Shown: one piece after another, positions 35,389 through 44,867 of the stretch
Position numbering within the stretch: the first letter of the stretch is position 1
How the letters are laid out: every line of letters starts with the position of its first letter
DNA from: Opacimonas immobilis
GTDB lineage: Bacteria > Pseudomonadota > Gammaproteobacteria > Enterobacterales > Alteromonadaceae
Direction of reading: 5' to 3'
NCBI RefSeq assembly: GCF_048282545.1
Contig: NZ_CP182485.1
Span: 1,178,001 to 1,242,000 of the forward strand
DNA length: 64,000 nucleotides
The notes under the pieces: generated by a model
Seen by the model: the letters and a program-made list of their open reading frames with translations, nothing else
Databases searched by the model: none
Told to the model about the DNA's origin: nothing
Position numbers and translations under genes: made by a program

Positions 35389-37140
35389 ATGACGAGTAAA
35401 CCAGTCAAACGGACCCAAGCCAAGAAAAAAGTTCGTCCAACTTTTCAATCTTGGCGTTATTTTGTCGTAATGTTTGGTTTAGTGATGGTGTTTGCTGGAT
35501 TGGGTACACGCGCCGCCTATATCCAAATCATTGAACCTGACCAACTGATAAAACAAGGCGACTCACGTACTAAGCGGGTGCGTAATATGCCAGCTCACCG
35601 AGGGTTAATCACTGACCGTCACGGTGAGGAGTTAGCCGTAAGTATACCCGTACGAGCAGTATATGCCGATCCGAAAATCATTGCAGAAAAAGGCGCTTTG
35701 GCTGACACTCGACGCTGGGAAGCACTTGCTAAAGTACTAAATATCGATAAAGACAGTTTAATTAGCCGAGTCAGTAATCCCAAACGACGCTTTGTTTATT
35801 TGCAACGTCAAGTCTCTCCAGCTATGGCCGAATACGTTGAGGAGTTAGATATACCTGGTGTGTCATTGCGTAATGAGTCAAGACGCTACTATCCAGCCGG
35901 AGAAGTAAGTGCTCACGTATTAGGGTTCACTAATGTGGATGATGAGGGCATAGAAGGCATTGAATACTTATATGATGACCATCTGACTGGCAAGCCTTCA
36001 TCAAGAACCATTCGCCGTGATGGTCGTGGACGCCAGGTTGAAATCATCACAGAGCGAGAAGGCGAGAAAGCTAAGGATATCACATTAACGATTGATCAAC
36101 GTATCCAAGCACTGGCGTATCGAGAAATCAAAAAAGCACTGACCTTGTATCAAGCCTACTCAGCCTCAGCCATCGTTGTTGATGTTGAGACATCAGAAGT
36201 ATTAGCGCTCGTAAACGGGCCATCATTTAATCCCAATAATCGCAGTAACATTGGTTCTCATCGGGTACGCAATCGCGTCGTGACAGATGCGTTTGAACCG
36301 GGCTCAGTGCTAAAACCTTTAGCGGTATTGAGTGCCCTTGAATTTGGCTCGGTTGAACGAGGTGATACGATTGATACTCATCCAGGCTGGATGCGTTTAG
36401 GTGGTTCACGGGTTGGCGATCCAAAAAATCTAGGCGAAATTGATTTGCGCACCATTATTCAAAAATCGAGCAATATGGGCACATCAAAACTGGCCCTTTC
36501 TGTGCAAAAAGAATTCCTGTTAGATACGTATTATAACATGGGGTTGATGACGGAAACGGGAATGAACTTACTTGGTGAAAGCCACGGTATTTTTCACGAA
36601 CGCAGCCGATGGTCTGATTTTGAGTTAGCAACTTTATCATTTGGGTATGGTATATCGGTAACGACTGCGCAACTGGCAAAAATGTACACCACTTTAGCCA
36701 ATGGTGGAATAAAACGAGACCTCAGAATTGTAAAAGATGGCTTTATGCGTGATGAAGAACGCGCCTTTAGCCAAGCCAATACTCAATATGTCATTGAATT
36801 AATGGAGAGTGTGACTCAAGAAAACGGTTCCGGTGTAAAGGCATCAGTTAAAGGATATCGCGTTGCTGGCAAAACCGGTACCTCGCGAAAAGCAGTTGCC
36901 GGTGGCTACGGAGAAGAGTATGTCAACATTTTTGCTGGCCTTGCGCCTGTATCAGACCCTCAGCTTGTGGTGGTAGTACTGATCAATGAACCCAGTGGTG
37001 ATCTTTATTACGCAGGAGATACAGCTGCTCCGGTCTTTAGTAATATTATGAGTGGTGCATTGCAATTGCTCAATGTTGCGCCAGATGACAGCAAAAGCAT
37101 GCGTCATTTAGCCCATACCTCAAACCCTGTACAAGAGTAA
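35389..37140 (+). CDS. ftsI: Peptidoglycan transpeptidase FtsI (PBP3)
   Basis: Septal DD-transpeptidase. The ATG at 35389 is chosen over an in-frame TTG at 35377 that overlaps ftsL. The 583-residue protein has a basic cytoplasmic tail, one helix, a pedestal domain starting at AHRGLITDRHGEELAV, and the transpeptidase domain with SVLK (nucleophile Ser306), SSN (Ser360) and KTGT (Lys495). All catalytic motifs are present. The next gene, six bases on, is murF; murE, which normally intervenes, is absent. Confidence 0.96.
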   Translation: MTSKPVKRTQAKKKVRPTFQSWRYFVVMFGLVMVFAGLGTRAAYIQIIEPDQLIKQGDSRTKRVRNMPAHRGLITDRHGEELAVSIPVRAVYADPKIIAEKGALADTRRWEALAKVLNIDKDSLISRVSNPKRRFVYLQRQVSPAMAEYVEELDIPGVSLRNESRRYYPAGEVSAHVLGFTNVDDEGIEGIEYLYDDHLTGKPSSRTIRRDGRGRQVEIITEREGEKAKDITLTIDQRIQALAYREIKKALTLYQAYSASAIVVDVETSEVLALVNGPSFNPNNRSNIGSHRVRNRVVTDAFEPGSVLKPLAVLSALEFGSVERGDTIDTHPGWMRLGGSRVGDPKNLGEIDLRTIIQKSSNMGTSKLALSVQKEFLLDTYYNMGLMTETGMNLLGESHGIFHERSRWSDFELATLSFGYGISVTTAQLAKMYTTLANGGIKRDLRIVKDGFMRDEERAFSQANTQYVIELMESVTQENGSGVKASVKGYRVAGKTGTSRKAVAGGYGEEYVNIFAGLAPVSDPQLVVVVLINEPSGDLYYAGDTAAPVFSNIMSGALQLLNVAPDDSKSMRHLAHTSNPVQE

Positions 37141-37146
37141 AGAATA

Positions 37147-38574
37147 ATGGTTAATGTAAAAATTCACGAAGTCGTTGCTTGTCTTTCTGCCAAAATTTAT
37201 GGGGAGTTTTCTGAAGGCTTAGGTGATATCACAATATCTGGAGTGAGTACTGATACCCGTTCAATTCAGCCTGGAGATTGCTTTGTAGCTTTAGTCGGGC
37301 CCAATTTTAATGGACATGCGTTTGTCAAGGAAGCGCGTCAAAAGGGAGCGGTAGCGGTTATCGTAAGTGAGCCTACCGACGCAGGTATTCCAGAACTACT
37401 GGTCGATGATACCAATATTGCACTTGGCCAGTTTGGTGCCATGGTGAAACGCAAAGTATCCCCAAAAACCATTGGGATAACAGGCAGTAGCGGTAAAACC
37501 ACAGTAAAAGAAATGACCACGGCCATATTACAAGAATGCGGGGCTGTTTTATCCACAAATGGTAATTTTAACAACCATATTGGTGTACCTCTTACTTTGC
37601 TTCGTTTAGAGGAGCAACATGAATTTGCCGTGATTGAGATGGGGGCAAACCACATGGGCGAGATCGCTTATACCACCAGTTTGGTAAAACCTGATGTGGC
37701 AACGATCGTCAATGCTGCGCCTTCACATCTTGAAGGGTTTGGCAGTGTCTTTGGTGTGGCTAGAGCGAAAGGGGAAATATTCAAAGGTTTGGCAAAAGAT
37801 GGTGTTGCATTGCTCAATCATGACGATCAATTTTATGATTTTTGGAAAGGCAAATTAGATAACGAATTAAATTATTCCTTCTCAATTAAGGACGCGCCAG
37901 GTGAGGGAGCAGATTACACTGCTTCACAAGTTGGGTTAGCGTTTGATGGTTGTGCGCATTTCATTATGCATACACCCGTAGGTGAAATGAATATACAACT
38001 CACTCAGCCAGGTTTACACAATGTTGGCAATGCTTTATTAGCAGCAGCGCTGGCAATTAATGTTGGCGCGAGTTTGGAAAATGTTCGCGACGGCTTAGCT
38101 AAAATGACCAACGTCGGTGGACGACTTACCGTTAAACAGCTATCCGAGCAAGTGCGCCTGATTGACGACTCTTACAATGCCAATGTCGCTTCGGTGAATG
38201 CCGCAATTGATTTGTTGTCCGCGTATCAGGGAATACGGATATTGGTGTTAGGGGATATGGCTGAATTAGGCGACAAATCGCGTCAATATCACGAGCAAGT
38301 TGGACAATATGCAAAAGACTGTGGCATCGATTATTTGTTTACGCTTGGGGTTTTAAGTCAATCTGCAAGCACAGTATTTGATGGTCAAGGTAGTCATTTT
38401 AGTGACATTGACCAGCTAGTTGACTCACTTTATCAAACGGTAATGCATCTAGATGATGACATTACGATTCTGGTCAAAGGATCACGCTCCTCAGGCATGG
38501 AACGTGTGGTCAAAGCTATGGAGGACTCACCTGTGGGAAAGTTGACTAGGCAGTATGGGGCAATCGCATGCTGA
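37147..38574 (+). CDS. murF: UDP-MurNAc-tripeptide:D-Ala-D-Ala ligase MurF
   Basis: Adds D-Ala-D-Ala to the UDP-MurNAc tripeptide. The 475-residue protein has the ATP loop GSSGKTT (113-119), the MurF-typical NTNGNFNNHIGVPLTLL, EMGANHMGEIAYT, and the C-terminal DSYNANVASVNAA. These motifs exclude MurE, which would have an NTTG motif and the diaminopimelate or lysine binding loop. Its start is six bases from the ftsI stop, and its end overlaps mraY by seven bases. Confidence 0.96.
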   Translation: MVNVKIHEVVACLSAKIYGEFSEGLGDITISGVSTDTRSIQPGDCFVALVGPNFNGHAFVKEARQKGAVAVIVSEPTDAGIPELLVDDTNIALGQFGAMVKRKVSPKTIGITGSSGKTTVKEMTTAILQECGAVLSTNGNFNNHIGVPLTLLRLEEQHEFAVIEMGANHMGEIAYTTSLVKPDVATIVNAAPSHLEGFGSVFGVARAKGEIFKGLAKDGVALLNHDDQFYDFWKGKLDNELNYSFSIKDAPGEGADYTASQVGLAFDGCAHFIMHTPVGEMNIQLTQPGLHNVGNALLAAALAINVGASLENVRDGLAKMTNVGGRLTVKQLSEQVRLIDDSYNANVASVNAAIDLLSAYQGIRILVLGDMAELGDKSRQYHEQVGQYAKDCGIDYLFTLGVLSQSASTVFDGQGSHFSDIDQLVDSLYQTVMHLDDDITILVKGSRSSGMERVVKAMEDSPVGKLTRQYGAIAC

Positions 38575-39650
38575 TATGGTTAAGTGAGTGGTTGATGCAA
38601 TTAGACGTCGGCTTCAGTGTTCTGAACTATTTGACGCTGCGTTCTATTTTAGCCGCTCTTACTGCATTAATCGCTTCTATCCTGATTGGGCCGAAAATGA
38701 TCAAGGCCTTGCAACGACTGCAAATTGGACAGACGGTTCGCGATGACGGACCCGAAACACATTTACAAAAAATGGGTACTCCAACAATGGGTGGGGTACT
38801 GATTCTGGCAACGATCTGTGTTAGCGTTTTGTTATGGGCAGATCTTAGTAATGAATATGTCTGGATAACACTGACGATATTACTTGGTTACGGTGCAGTG
38901 GGTTTTGTTGATGATTATCGCAAAGTGGTGCGCAAAGATCCCAAGGGGCTGATTGCGCGATGGAAGTATTTTTGGCAGACCGTTATAGCACTTGCAGTCG
39001 CCGTGTATTTATACGCTAACACCACTTTGCCAGAACAAACGGCGTTAGTTGTCCCGTTTTTCAAAGACGTTATGCCTCAGTTAGGTTTGATGTTTATTGT
39101 GTTGGTTTACTTCACCGTAGTTGGCAGCAGTAATGCTGTTAATTTAACAGATGGGCTAGATGGATTAGCCATTGTACCGACTATCTTGGTTGCAGGCGCC
39201 CTAGCAATAATGGCTTACGCTACAGGTAACATAAATTTTTCGGAGTACTTGCATATCCCATACATTCCCCAAGCCAGTGAATTAGTGATTATATGTGCAG
39301 CTATATTTGGTGCGGGACTTGGATTTTTATGGTTTAACGCCTACCCAGCATCGGTATTTATGGGGGACGTTGGTTCACTCGCTTTAGGTGGCACTCTGGG
39401 CATAATCGCCGTGCTAGTGAGACAAGAAATCGTTCTGGTGATTATGGGCGGAATTTTTGTGATCGAAACGCTGTCGGTCATTATTCAAGTCGCGTCATTT
39501 AAATTACGCGGCAAAAGAGTATTCCGCATGGCACCGATTCATCACCATTTTGAGTTAAAAGGGTGGCCTGAGCCAAAAGTCATTGTGCGCTTTTGGATTA
39601 TATCGTTGATTTTGGTCTTGGTCGGATTGGCAACCTTAAAACTCCGATAA
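38568..39650 (+). CDS. mraY: Phospho-MurNAc-pentapeptide translocase MraY
   Basis: Makes lipid I from UDP-MurNAc-pentapeptide and undecaprenyl phosphate at the inner membrane. The 360-residue polytopic protein has the catalytic FVDDYRKVVRKDPKGL, NLTDGLDGLAIVPTILVAGA (here given in part), FMGDVGSLALGG and MAPIHHHFELKGWPEPKV. The start overlaps murF. It is followed by a 32-base gap and ftsW; murD is missing from between them. Confidence 0.97.
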   Translation: MLIWLSEWLMQLDVGFSVLNYLTLRSILAALTALIASILIGPKMIKALQRLQIGQTVRDDGPETHLQKMGTPTMGGVLILATICVSVLLWADLSNEYVWITLTILLGYGAVGFVDDYRKVVRKDPKGLIARWKYFWQTVIALAVAVYLYANTTLPEQTALVVPFFKDVMPQLGLMFIVLVYFTVVGSSNAVNLTDGLDGLAIVPTILVAGALAIMAYATGNINFSEYLHIPYIPQASELVIICAAIFGAGLGFLWFNAYPASVFMGDVGSLALGGTLGIIAVLVRQEIVLVIMGGIFVIETLSVIIQVASFKLRGKRVFRMAPIHHHFELKGWPEPKVIVRFWIISLILVLVGLATLKLR

Positions 39651-39682
39651 AGAATCTATGAAAATGTATTACCGAGGATAAC

Positions 39683-40906
39683 ATGCAACTCAGTTTGCGC
39701 CAGATGTTTCAAGAACAATATGATGAGCATCCCACTGTTGAATATGATCGTGGAATTTTGCTCGTTGCCGCCATCTTAATGTTCTTGGGCATCGTCATCG
39801 TTGCATCTGCGTCCATGCCTGAAGGGATCGCTAAATACAATAATCCTTACTTTTTTATTATTCGGCATTTGGTCTTTGCCACGCTCGCCATCATTGCAGG
39901 TATGATCACATTAACTATTCCCGTTGCCCAATGGCATAAACACAGCGCTATATTGTTATTTGCGGCGTTGGCCCTGTTGGTTGCGGTTTTGTTTATTGGG
40001 CACAATGTCAATGGTGCAACTCGTTGGATCCGAATTGGTCCAATTAATATCCAAGCAGCAGAGCCGGCAAAATTGTTCTTTTTTGCGTTTTTTGCCAGTT
40101 ATCTCGTGCGGCGAAATGAACAAATCCAAGAGACATGGCGAGGCATATTAAAACCAGTAGTTATGTTGAGCATTCTCGCTTTCTTATTAGGTTTACAGCC
40201 GGATCTAGGCACGATTATTGTCTTATTCGTAACCACCTTTGCGGTGATGTTTTTAGGCGGCGCAAAAGTCATAAACTTTGTTTTTTTAGTCTGCTCAGGC
40301 TTGGTATTCATAGTACTAATGATCATTTCCAAAGAATATCGAATGCGTCGAATTGAAGCGTTTCTCGATCCTTGGGCCGATCCATTTGGTTCAGGCTACC
40401 AACTGACACAGTCACTGATGGCTTATGGCCGAGGAGACTGGTTTGGTCAAGGGTTGGGCAATAGTTTGCAAAAATTGAGTTTCTTACCCGAGGCACATAC
40501 CGATTTTATTGTGGCAATACTCGCCGAGGAACTTGGTTATATCGGTCTCATGTCGTTGTTGCTTTTGATTTTTGTACTTGTCTTTAAAGCCATGCGCCTC
40601 GGTAACAAATGCTTGCAAACTCAACTCCCCTATCACGGTTACCTCGCCTATGCGATAGGGATATGGTTTAGTTTTCAGACGCTGGTCAATGTTGGTGCCA
40701 GTGCAGGTATGTTGCCCACCAAGGGGTTAACCTTACCATTGGTGAGCTATGGTGGTTCAAGTTTAATTATTATGGCCATTGCGGTGGCACTCTTGGTCAG
40801 AATCGATTTTGAATATCGTTCTACGTATCGTGCGAAGCACAAACAGCTAAAACAAAAGCAAACAGAACCGCACGATCAAAATGATGACGAGGTATCTGAT
40901 GCCTAA
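39683..40906 (+). CDS. ftsW: Peptidoglycan glycosyltransferase FtsW
   Basis: SEDS-family septal polymerase partnered with FtsI. The 407-residue protein has about ten helices, a long cytoplasmic N-terminus, and the family signature PTKGLTLPLVSYGGSS near residue 350. The ATG follows CGAGGA. The C-terminal tail is charged (Lys, Gln, Asp). It overlaps murG by eight bases. Confidence 0.96.
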   Translation: MQLSLRQMFQEQYDEHPTVEYDRGILLVAAILMFLGIVIVASASMPEGIAKYNNPYFFIIRHLVFATLAIIAGMITLTIPVAQWHKHSAILLFAALALLVAVLFIGHNVNGATRWIRIGPINIQAAEPAKLFFFAFFASYLVRRNEQIQETWRGILKPVVMLSILAFLLGLQPDLGTIIVLFVTTFAVMFLGGAKVINFVFLVCSGLVFIVLMIISKEYRMRRIEAFLDPWADPFGSGYQLTQSLMAYGRGDWFGQGLGNSLQKLSFLPEAHTDFIVAILAEELGYIGLMSLLLLIFVLVFKAMRLGNKCLQTQLPYHGYLAYAIGIWFSFQTLVNVGASAGMLPTKGLTLPLVSYGGSSLIIMAIAVALLVRIDFEYRSTYRAKHKQLKQKQTEPHDQNDDEVSDA

Positions 40907-41930
40907 GTTACTGATCATGGCTGGCGGTACTGGGGGCCATATTTTCCCCGCTTTAGCTGTTGCAGATGCTTTAGCCAAAAAAAATTGGGAAATCGCTTGG
41001 TTAGGTACGGCTGATCGAATGGAAGCGAAGATTGTCCCCAAACACGATATTCCCTTCTACCCTATAGTAGTTAAAGGGCTTAGAGGAAATGGACTATTAC
41101 GGGCTGTGGCTGCCCCTTTTATGCTCATAAGATCAGTCTGGCAAGCCTTTCGAATAATCTGTAAAGTCAAACCAGATGTCATGTTGGGAATGGGCGGATA
41201 CGCAAGCGGGCCAGGCGGTGTTGCAGGATATTTATATGGTTTACCGCTGGTGTTACATGAACAAAATGCGGTGTTTGGAATGACAAATCGATGGTTGAGT
41301 AGAATAGCTAAACATACGTTAACAGGCTTTGACTTCGGTTCATCCAGGTACCGCTATGTTGGTAATCCAGTACGTGAAGATTTTTGGCAAATCCCACCGC
41401 TACAGACACCTTTGCAAAATAATATTCTCATTGTTGGTGGTAGCTTAGGTGCACAGGTGCTCAATACCGAAGTGCCGAGCATTTTACGCAATCTAAAGGT
41501 CGGTAAAGTAACCCATCAAACGGGTAAAAATAACGTTGAGGCCGTAACCAAGGCTTATGCTAATATGCCAGATGTGACGGTGTGTGAATTTATAGACGAG
41601 ATGTCAAATGCATTTGCCGAACACGATATTGTAATTTGTCGAGCGGGTGCGTTAACGGTAGCCGAAGTAGCCGCAGCTGGAAGAGTGGCGATTTTTGTCC
41701 CTTATCCACATGCTGTTGACAACCATCAATACCAAAATGCACAAAGTCTTACTTTGGCAGGTGCTAGTACAACGTTATTGCAATCTAATATCCAGGACTT
41801 AGGCACTGTATTACAAAATTTATTAAACGATCCGACATTCACAATGCAAATGGGACGTAAAGCAAAAACGTTTGCATCACCGAATTCAGTTGACAATATA
41901 TGTTCAGTTTTAGAGGAAGTAGTCACATGA
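40899..41930 (+). CDS. murG: UDP-GlcNAc:lipid I transferase MurG
   Basis: Converts lipid I to lipid II on the inner face of the membrane. The start at 40899 gives MPKLLIMAGGTGGHIFPALA, the classic N-terminus, with GAGG upstream; an ATG at 40881 would add six unusual residues. The 343-residue protein also shows LHEQNAVFGMTNRWL, GGSLGAQVLN and the UDP-GlcNAc site YPHAVDNHQYQNAQ. Its stop overlaps the ddl start (ATGA). murC, usually next, is missing. Confidence 0.97.
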   Translation: MPKLLIMAGGTGGHIFPALAVADALAKKNWEIAWLGTADRMEAKIVPKHDIPFYPIVVKGLRGNGLLRAVAAPFMLIRSVWQAFRIICKVKPDVMLGMGGYASGPGGVAGYLYGLPLVLHEQNAVFGMTNRWLSRIAKHTLTGFDFGSSRYRYVGNPVREDFWQIPPLQTPLQNNILIVGGSLGAQVLNTEVPSILRNLKVGKVTHQTGKNNVEAVTKAYANMPDVTVCEFIDEMSNAFAEHDIVICRAGALTVAEVAAAGRVAIFVPYPHAVDNHQYQNAQSLTLAGASTTLLQSNIQDLGTVLQNLLNDPTFTMQMGRKAKTFASPNSVDNICSVLEEVVT

Positions 41931-42829
41931 AAGTAGCTGTTTTGATGGGTGGCAAGTCAGCTGAAAGAGACGTTTCTTTAGCATCGGGACGTGCAGTGTG
42001 CGAAGCGTTATCAACCTTAAAAATTGAACATGTAATGTTTGACCCAGCGGAGCAACCACTCTCTGAACTACAAGCAATGAATATTGATCTGGCGTTTATT
42101 ATATTGCATGGCCGTGGGGGCGAAGATGGCACCATTCAAGGTGCATTAGAGTATTTAGAAATACCTTATACAGGGTCTGGTGTACTTGGTTCAGCATTGG
42201 CTATGGATAAGATCCATACCAAAGAGGTTTGGGTGGCAAGACAGTTGCCAACGCCGAATTTTGTGCGGGTAAACTCGCCTTTACAAGAAGCTGAAGCGAA
42301 CAAAATTTTATGTGAATTTACGCATAATATCATGGTCAAACCGAGTCATGAGGGTTCCAGTATCGGCATGGCAAAAGTTCAAAATAGTGCAGAATTAATT
42401 GCAGCAGTGAATACTGCATTAGAACTTGATAATGAGGTGTTACTCGAAGCGTATGTGACTGGACAAGAATATACAGTCGCGATTTTGGATGACGTTGCGC
42501 TTCCGAGCATCCGCATGGTTACGCCACACGTGTTTTATGATTATGCTGCCAAATATCAAGATAATACAACTGAATATTTTTGTCCCAGCGGTCTCACCGA
42601 TGACGAGGAGCAGCAATTAGCGACCCTCTGTCTCGATGCATTTCGCAGTGTTTCTGCAACTGGATGGGGACGAGTTGATGTGATGCGCGATGAGACGGGG
42701 CAATTTTTATTACTTGAGGTCAATACAGTACCAGGCATGACAACCAAAAGCTTGGTACCAAAGGCAGCGCGTCAAGCAGGAATAGATTTTCCAAACTTGG
42801 TGCTCAAAATAATGCAAACGGTGCGGTAA
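41927..42829 (+). CDS. ddl: D-alanine--D-alanine ligase
   Basis: ATP-grasp ligase making the D-Ala-D-Ala dipeptide used by MurF. The ATG at 41927 overlaps the murG stop and gives MKVAVLMGGKSAERDVSLAS; a longer frame inside murG is unlikely. The 300-residue protein includes LHGRGGEDGTIQGALEYL, KPSHEGSSIGMAKV and LLEVNTVPGMTTKSLVP, matching DdlB. The stop overlaps the ftsQ start by one base. Confidence 0.97.
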   Translation: MKVAVLMGGKSAERDVSLASGRAVCEALSTLKIEHVMFDPAEQPLSELQAMNIDLAFIILHGRGGEDGTIQGALEYLEIPYTGSGVLGSALAMDKIHTKEVWVARQLPTPNFVRVNSPLQEAEANKILCEFTHNIMVKPSHEGSSIGMAKVQNSAELIAAVNTALELDNEVLLEAYVTGQEYTVAILDDVALPSIRMVTPHVFYDYAAKYQDNTTEYFCPSGLTDDEEQQLATLCLDAFRSVSATGWGRVDVMRDETGQFLLLEVNTVPGMTTKSLVPKAARQAGIDFPNLVLKIMQTVR

Positions 42830-43563
42830 TGACCAGCGTAGATCAAGACTCATCAATAAGTTATGAACGCTGGGTGAGTTTGATTTTTTTAACCGGTGTA
42901 TTGGTTAGTTTTGCTGTTGGTGGTATGAGCTTGCGCAGCTGGATGTTGGATGCGCAAAAAGTGCCAGTGCGACATATACAAATTCTAGGAAAAACGGAAT
43001 ACGTTCAGCGAGAGACTTTAGTTGAATTTATTCGTGAATCCCATACCGGGAGTTTTTTTGCTTTAGATGTCAATGCCATTTATGAGAGCTTATTGGAACA
43101 ACCTTGGGTATATCAGGCTTCGGTCAGAAAAAAATGGCCAGATACGTTGCAGGTATTTGTCGTTGAGCAGATTCCAGTGGCGAATTGGAATGGTGATCAG
43201 TTAATCAATTCTGAAGGCAGTGCCTTTAGTGGAAATATTCAGCTGGCAAAATTACCGAGTATGTATGGCCCTAATGGTGCTGAACAAACTGCATTAACAG
43301 GGCTTAAGGCGATGTCCAGTTTATTGACTCAACATGATTTGGTGATAGATAGTTTGTTGTTGACTGAGCGTTTTGCTTGGCAAGTTGAGCTTAAAAACGG
43401 CATCAGAATTAATTTAGGGCGACAAGATTTTATTGAGCGAGTACAACGGTTTGTGAATTTGTACCCGCTGTTATTAGAACAAAATAAATCGATAGAGTAT
43501 GTTGATCTACGCTACGACACAGGTGCAGCAGTACGTTTCGTAGAAAAGACTACATCGATTTAA
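42829..43563 (+). CDS. ftsQ: Cell division protein FtsQ
   Basis: Bitopic divisome scaffold that binds FtsB-FtsL. The 244-residue product has a short cytoplasmic segment, one helix near residues 15-35 and a periplasmic POTRA domain (VRHIQILGKTEYVQRETL), followed by the beta domain with QPWVYQASVRKKWPDTL. The gene starts within the ddl stop codon (TAATG), indicating coupled translation. Confidence 0.94.
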   Translation: MTSVDQDSSISYERWVSLIFLTGVLVSFAVGGMSLRSWMLDAQKVPVRHIQILGKTEYVQRETLVEFIRESHTGSFFALDVNAIYESLLEQPWVYQASVRKKWPDTLQVFVVEQIPVANWNGDQLINSEGSAFSGNIQLAKLPSMYGPNGAEQTALTGLKAMSSLLTQHDLVIDSLLLTERFAWQVELKNGIRINLGRQDFIERVQRFVNLYPLLLEQNKSIEYVDLRYDTGAAVRFVEKTTSI

Positions 43564-43592
43564 CGAATGGTTTAAATAGGAAGATTGCGCAC

Positions 43593-44822
43593 ATGGCAAA
43601 AATCGAGACTTCAGGTTTGCTTGTTGGATTAGATATTGGTACACACAGTATTAAAGCTGTATTAGGTGAAGTGCTAGATGATGGTGATATCAATGTATTG
43701 GGTGTCGGCAATCACCTTGTAAAAGGGATGGATAAAGGCGGTGTGAACGATCTAAACCTAGTCTCTGACGCGTTAAAACGGGCTGTAGAAGAGATGGAGT
43801 TAATGGCTGATTGTCGTGTTTCATCTGCTATTTTAGGTATTTCTGGACGGCATATTGGTTGTCAAAATGAACACGGTATGGTGCCAATAAATCATAATGA
43901 AGTGACCCAGGATGATATTGTGAATGTTATACATGCTGCGCGTTCGGTGCCCATTCCTGCAGATCGTAGGATCTTGCATGTGTTGCCACAAGAGTACAGT
44001 GTTGATGTTCAAGAGAACGTTAAAAATCCGTTAGGTATGTCTGGTGTACGGATGGAAGCAAATGTTCATATTATTACCTGTGCAGATGATATGGCTAAGA
44101 ATTTTATCAAGTGTACCGACCGATGTGGTATTAGTATCGACAGTACCGTTTTCTCAGCGTTAGCCTCAAGCCACTCTATACTTACCGAAGACGAAAAAGA
44201 GCTCGGTGTCTGTCTAGTCGATATCGGGGCAGGGACAGTTGATATAACTATCTATGCTGATGCGTGCGTGAGATATTCAGCGGTGATCCCGATTGGTGGC
44301 AATCAAATCACTAATGATATTGCCAAAATATTCCGCACACCATTGAATCATGCGGAACAAATCAAGATATCTCAAGCGTGTGCGCTCAAAGATCTCGTCA
44401 GCATGGAAGAAACGATCAATGTACCGAGTGTAGGTGGACGTGAAGATCGCAGCATGTCCCGCCATACGTTGGCGGAAGTGATTGAACCTAGGTTCCATGA
44501 AATTCTAGAACTCGTTTATGAACACATTAGAGATAGCGGATTATTCGAACAGGTTGCTGCGGGTGTTGTATTGACTGGTGGTACCAGCAAAATGCCGGGT
44601 GCCTTAGAATTAGCTGAGAGCATTTTCAGTTTACCAGTGCGAATCGGTAAGCCAATGAATATCAAAGGGTTAACAGATTATGTCAACGATCCAACGTATG
44701 CACAAGTCATCGGTTTATTACATTACGGAAAGCTAGAAACGATGGAAAATATATCGCCTATCAGGAATACAGAAGAAGGGATTTTTCAGCGAATAAAAGC
44801 TTGGTTTAAAGGCGAATTTTAA
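43593..44822 (+). CDS. ftsA: Cell division protein FtsA
   Basis: Actin-like ATPase that tethers FtsZ to the membrane. The 409-residue protein has phosphate-binding LLVGLDIGTHSIKAVLGE, the second loop VDIGAGTVDITIY, the adenosine motif VVLTGGTSKMPG, and a C-terminal amphipathic targeting helix (FQRIKAWFKGEF). It starts 29 bases after ftsQ. Confidence 0.97.
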   Translation: MAKIETSGLLVGLDIGTHSIKAVLGEVLDDGDINVLGVGNHLVKGMDKGGVNDLNLVSDALKRAVEEMELMADCRVSSAILGISGRHIGCQNEHGMVPINHNEVTQDDIVNVIHAARSVPIPADRRILHVLPQEYSVDVQENVKNPLGMSGVRMEANVHIITCADDMAKNFIKCTDRCGISIDSTVFSALASSHSILTEDEKELGVCLVDIGAGTVDITIYADACVRYSAVIPIGGNQITNDIAKIFRTPLNHAEQIKISQACALKDLVSMEETINVPSVGGREDRSMSRHTLAEVIEPRFHEILELVYEHIRDSGLFEQVAAGVVLTGGTSKMPGALELAESIFSLPVRIGKPMNIKGLTDYVNDPTYAQVIGLLHYGKLETMENISPIRNTEEGIFQRIKAWFKGEF

Positions 44823-44867
44823 AAAATAATAATATATAATAGTGAAAATATATTGGAGAGCAGAAAT

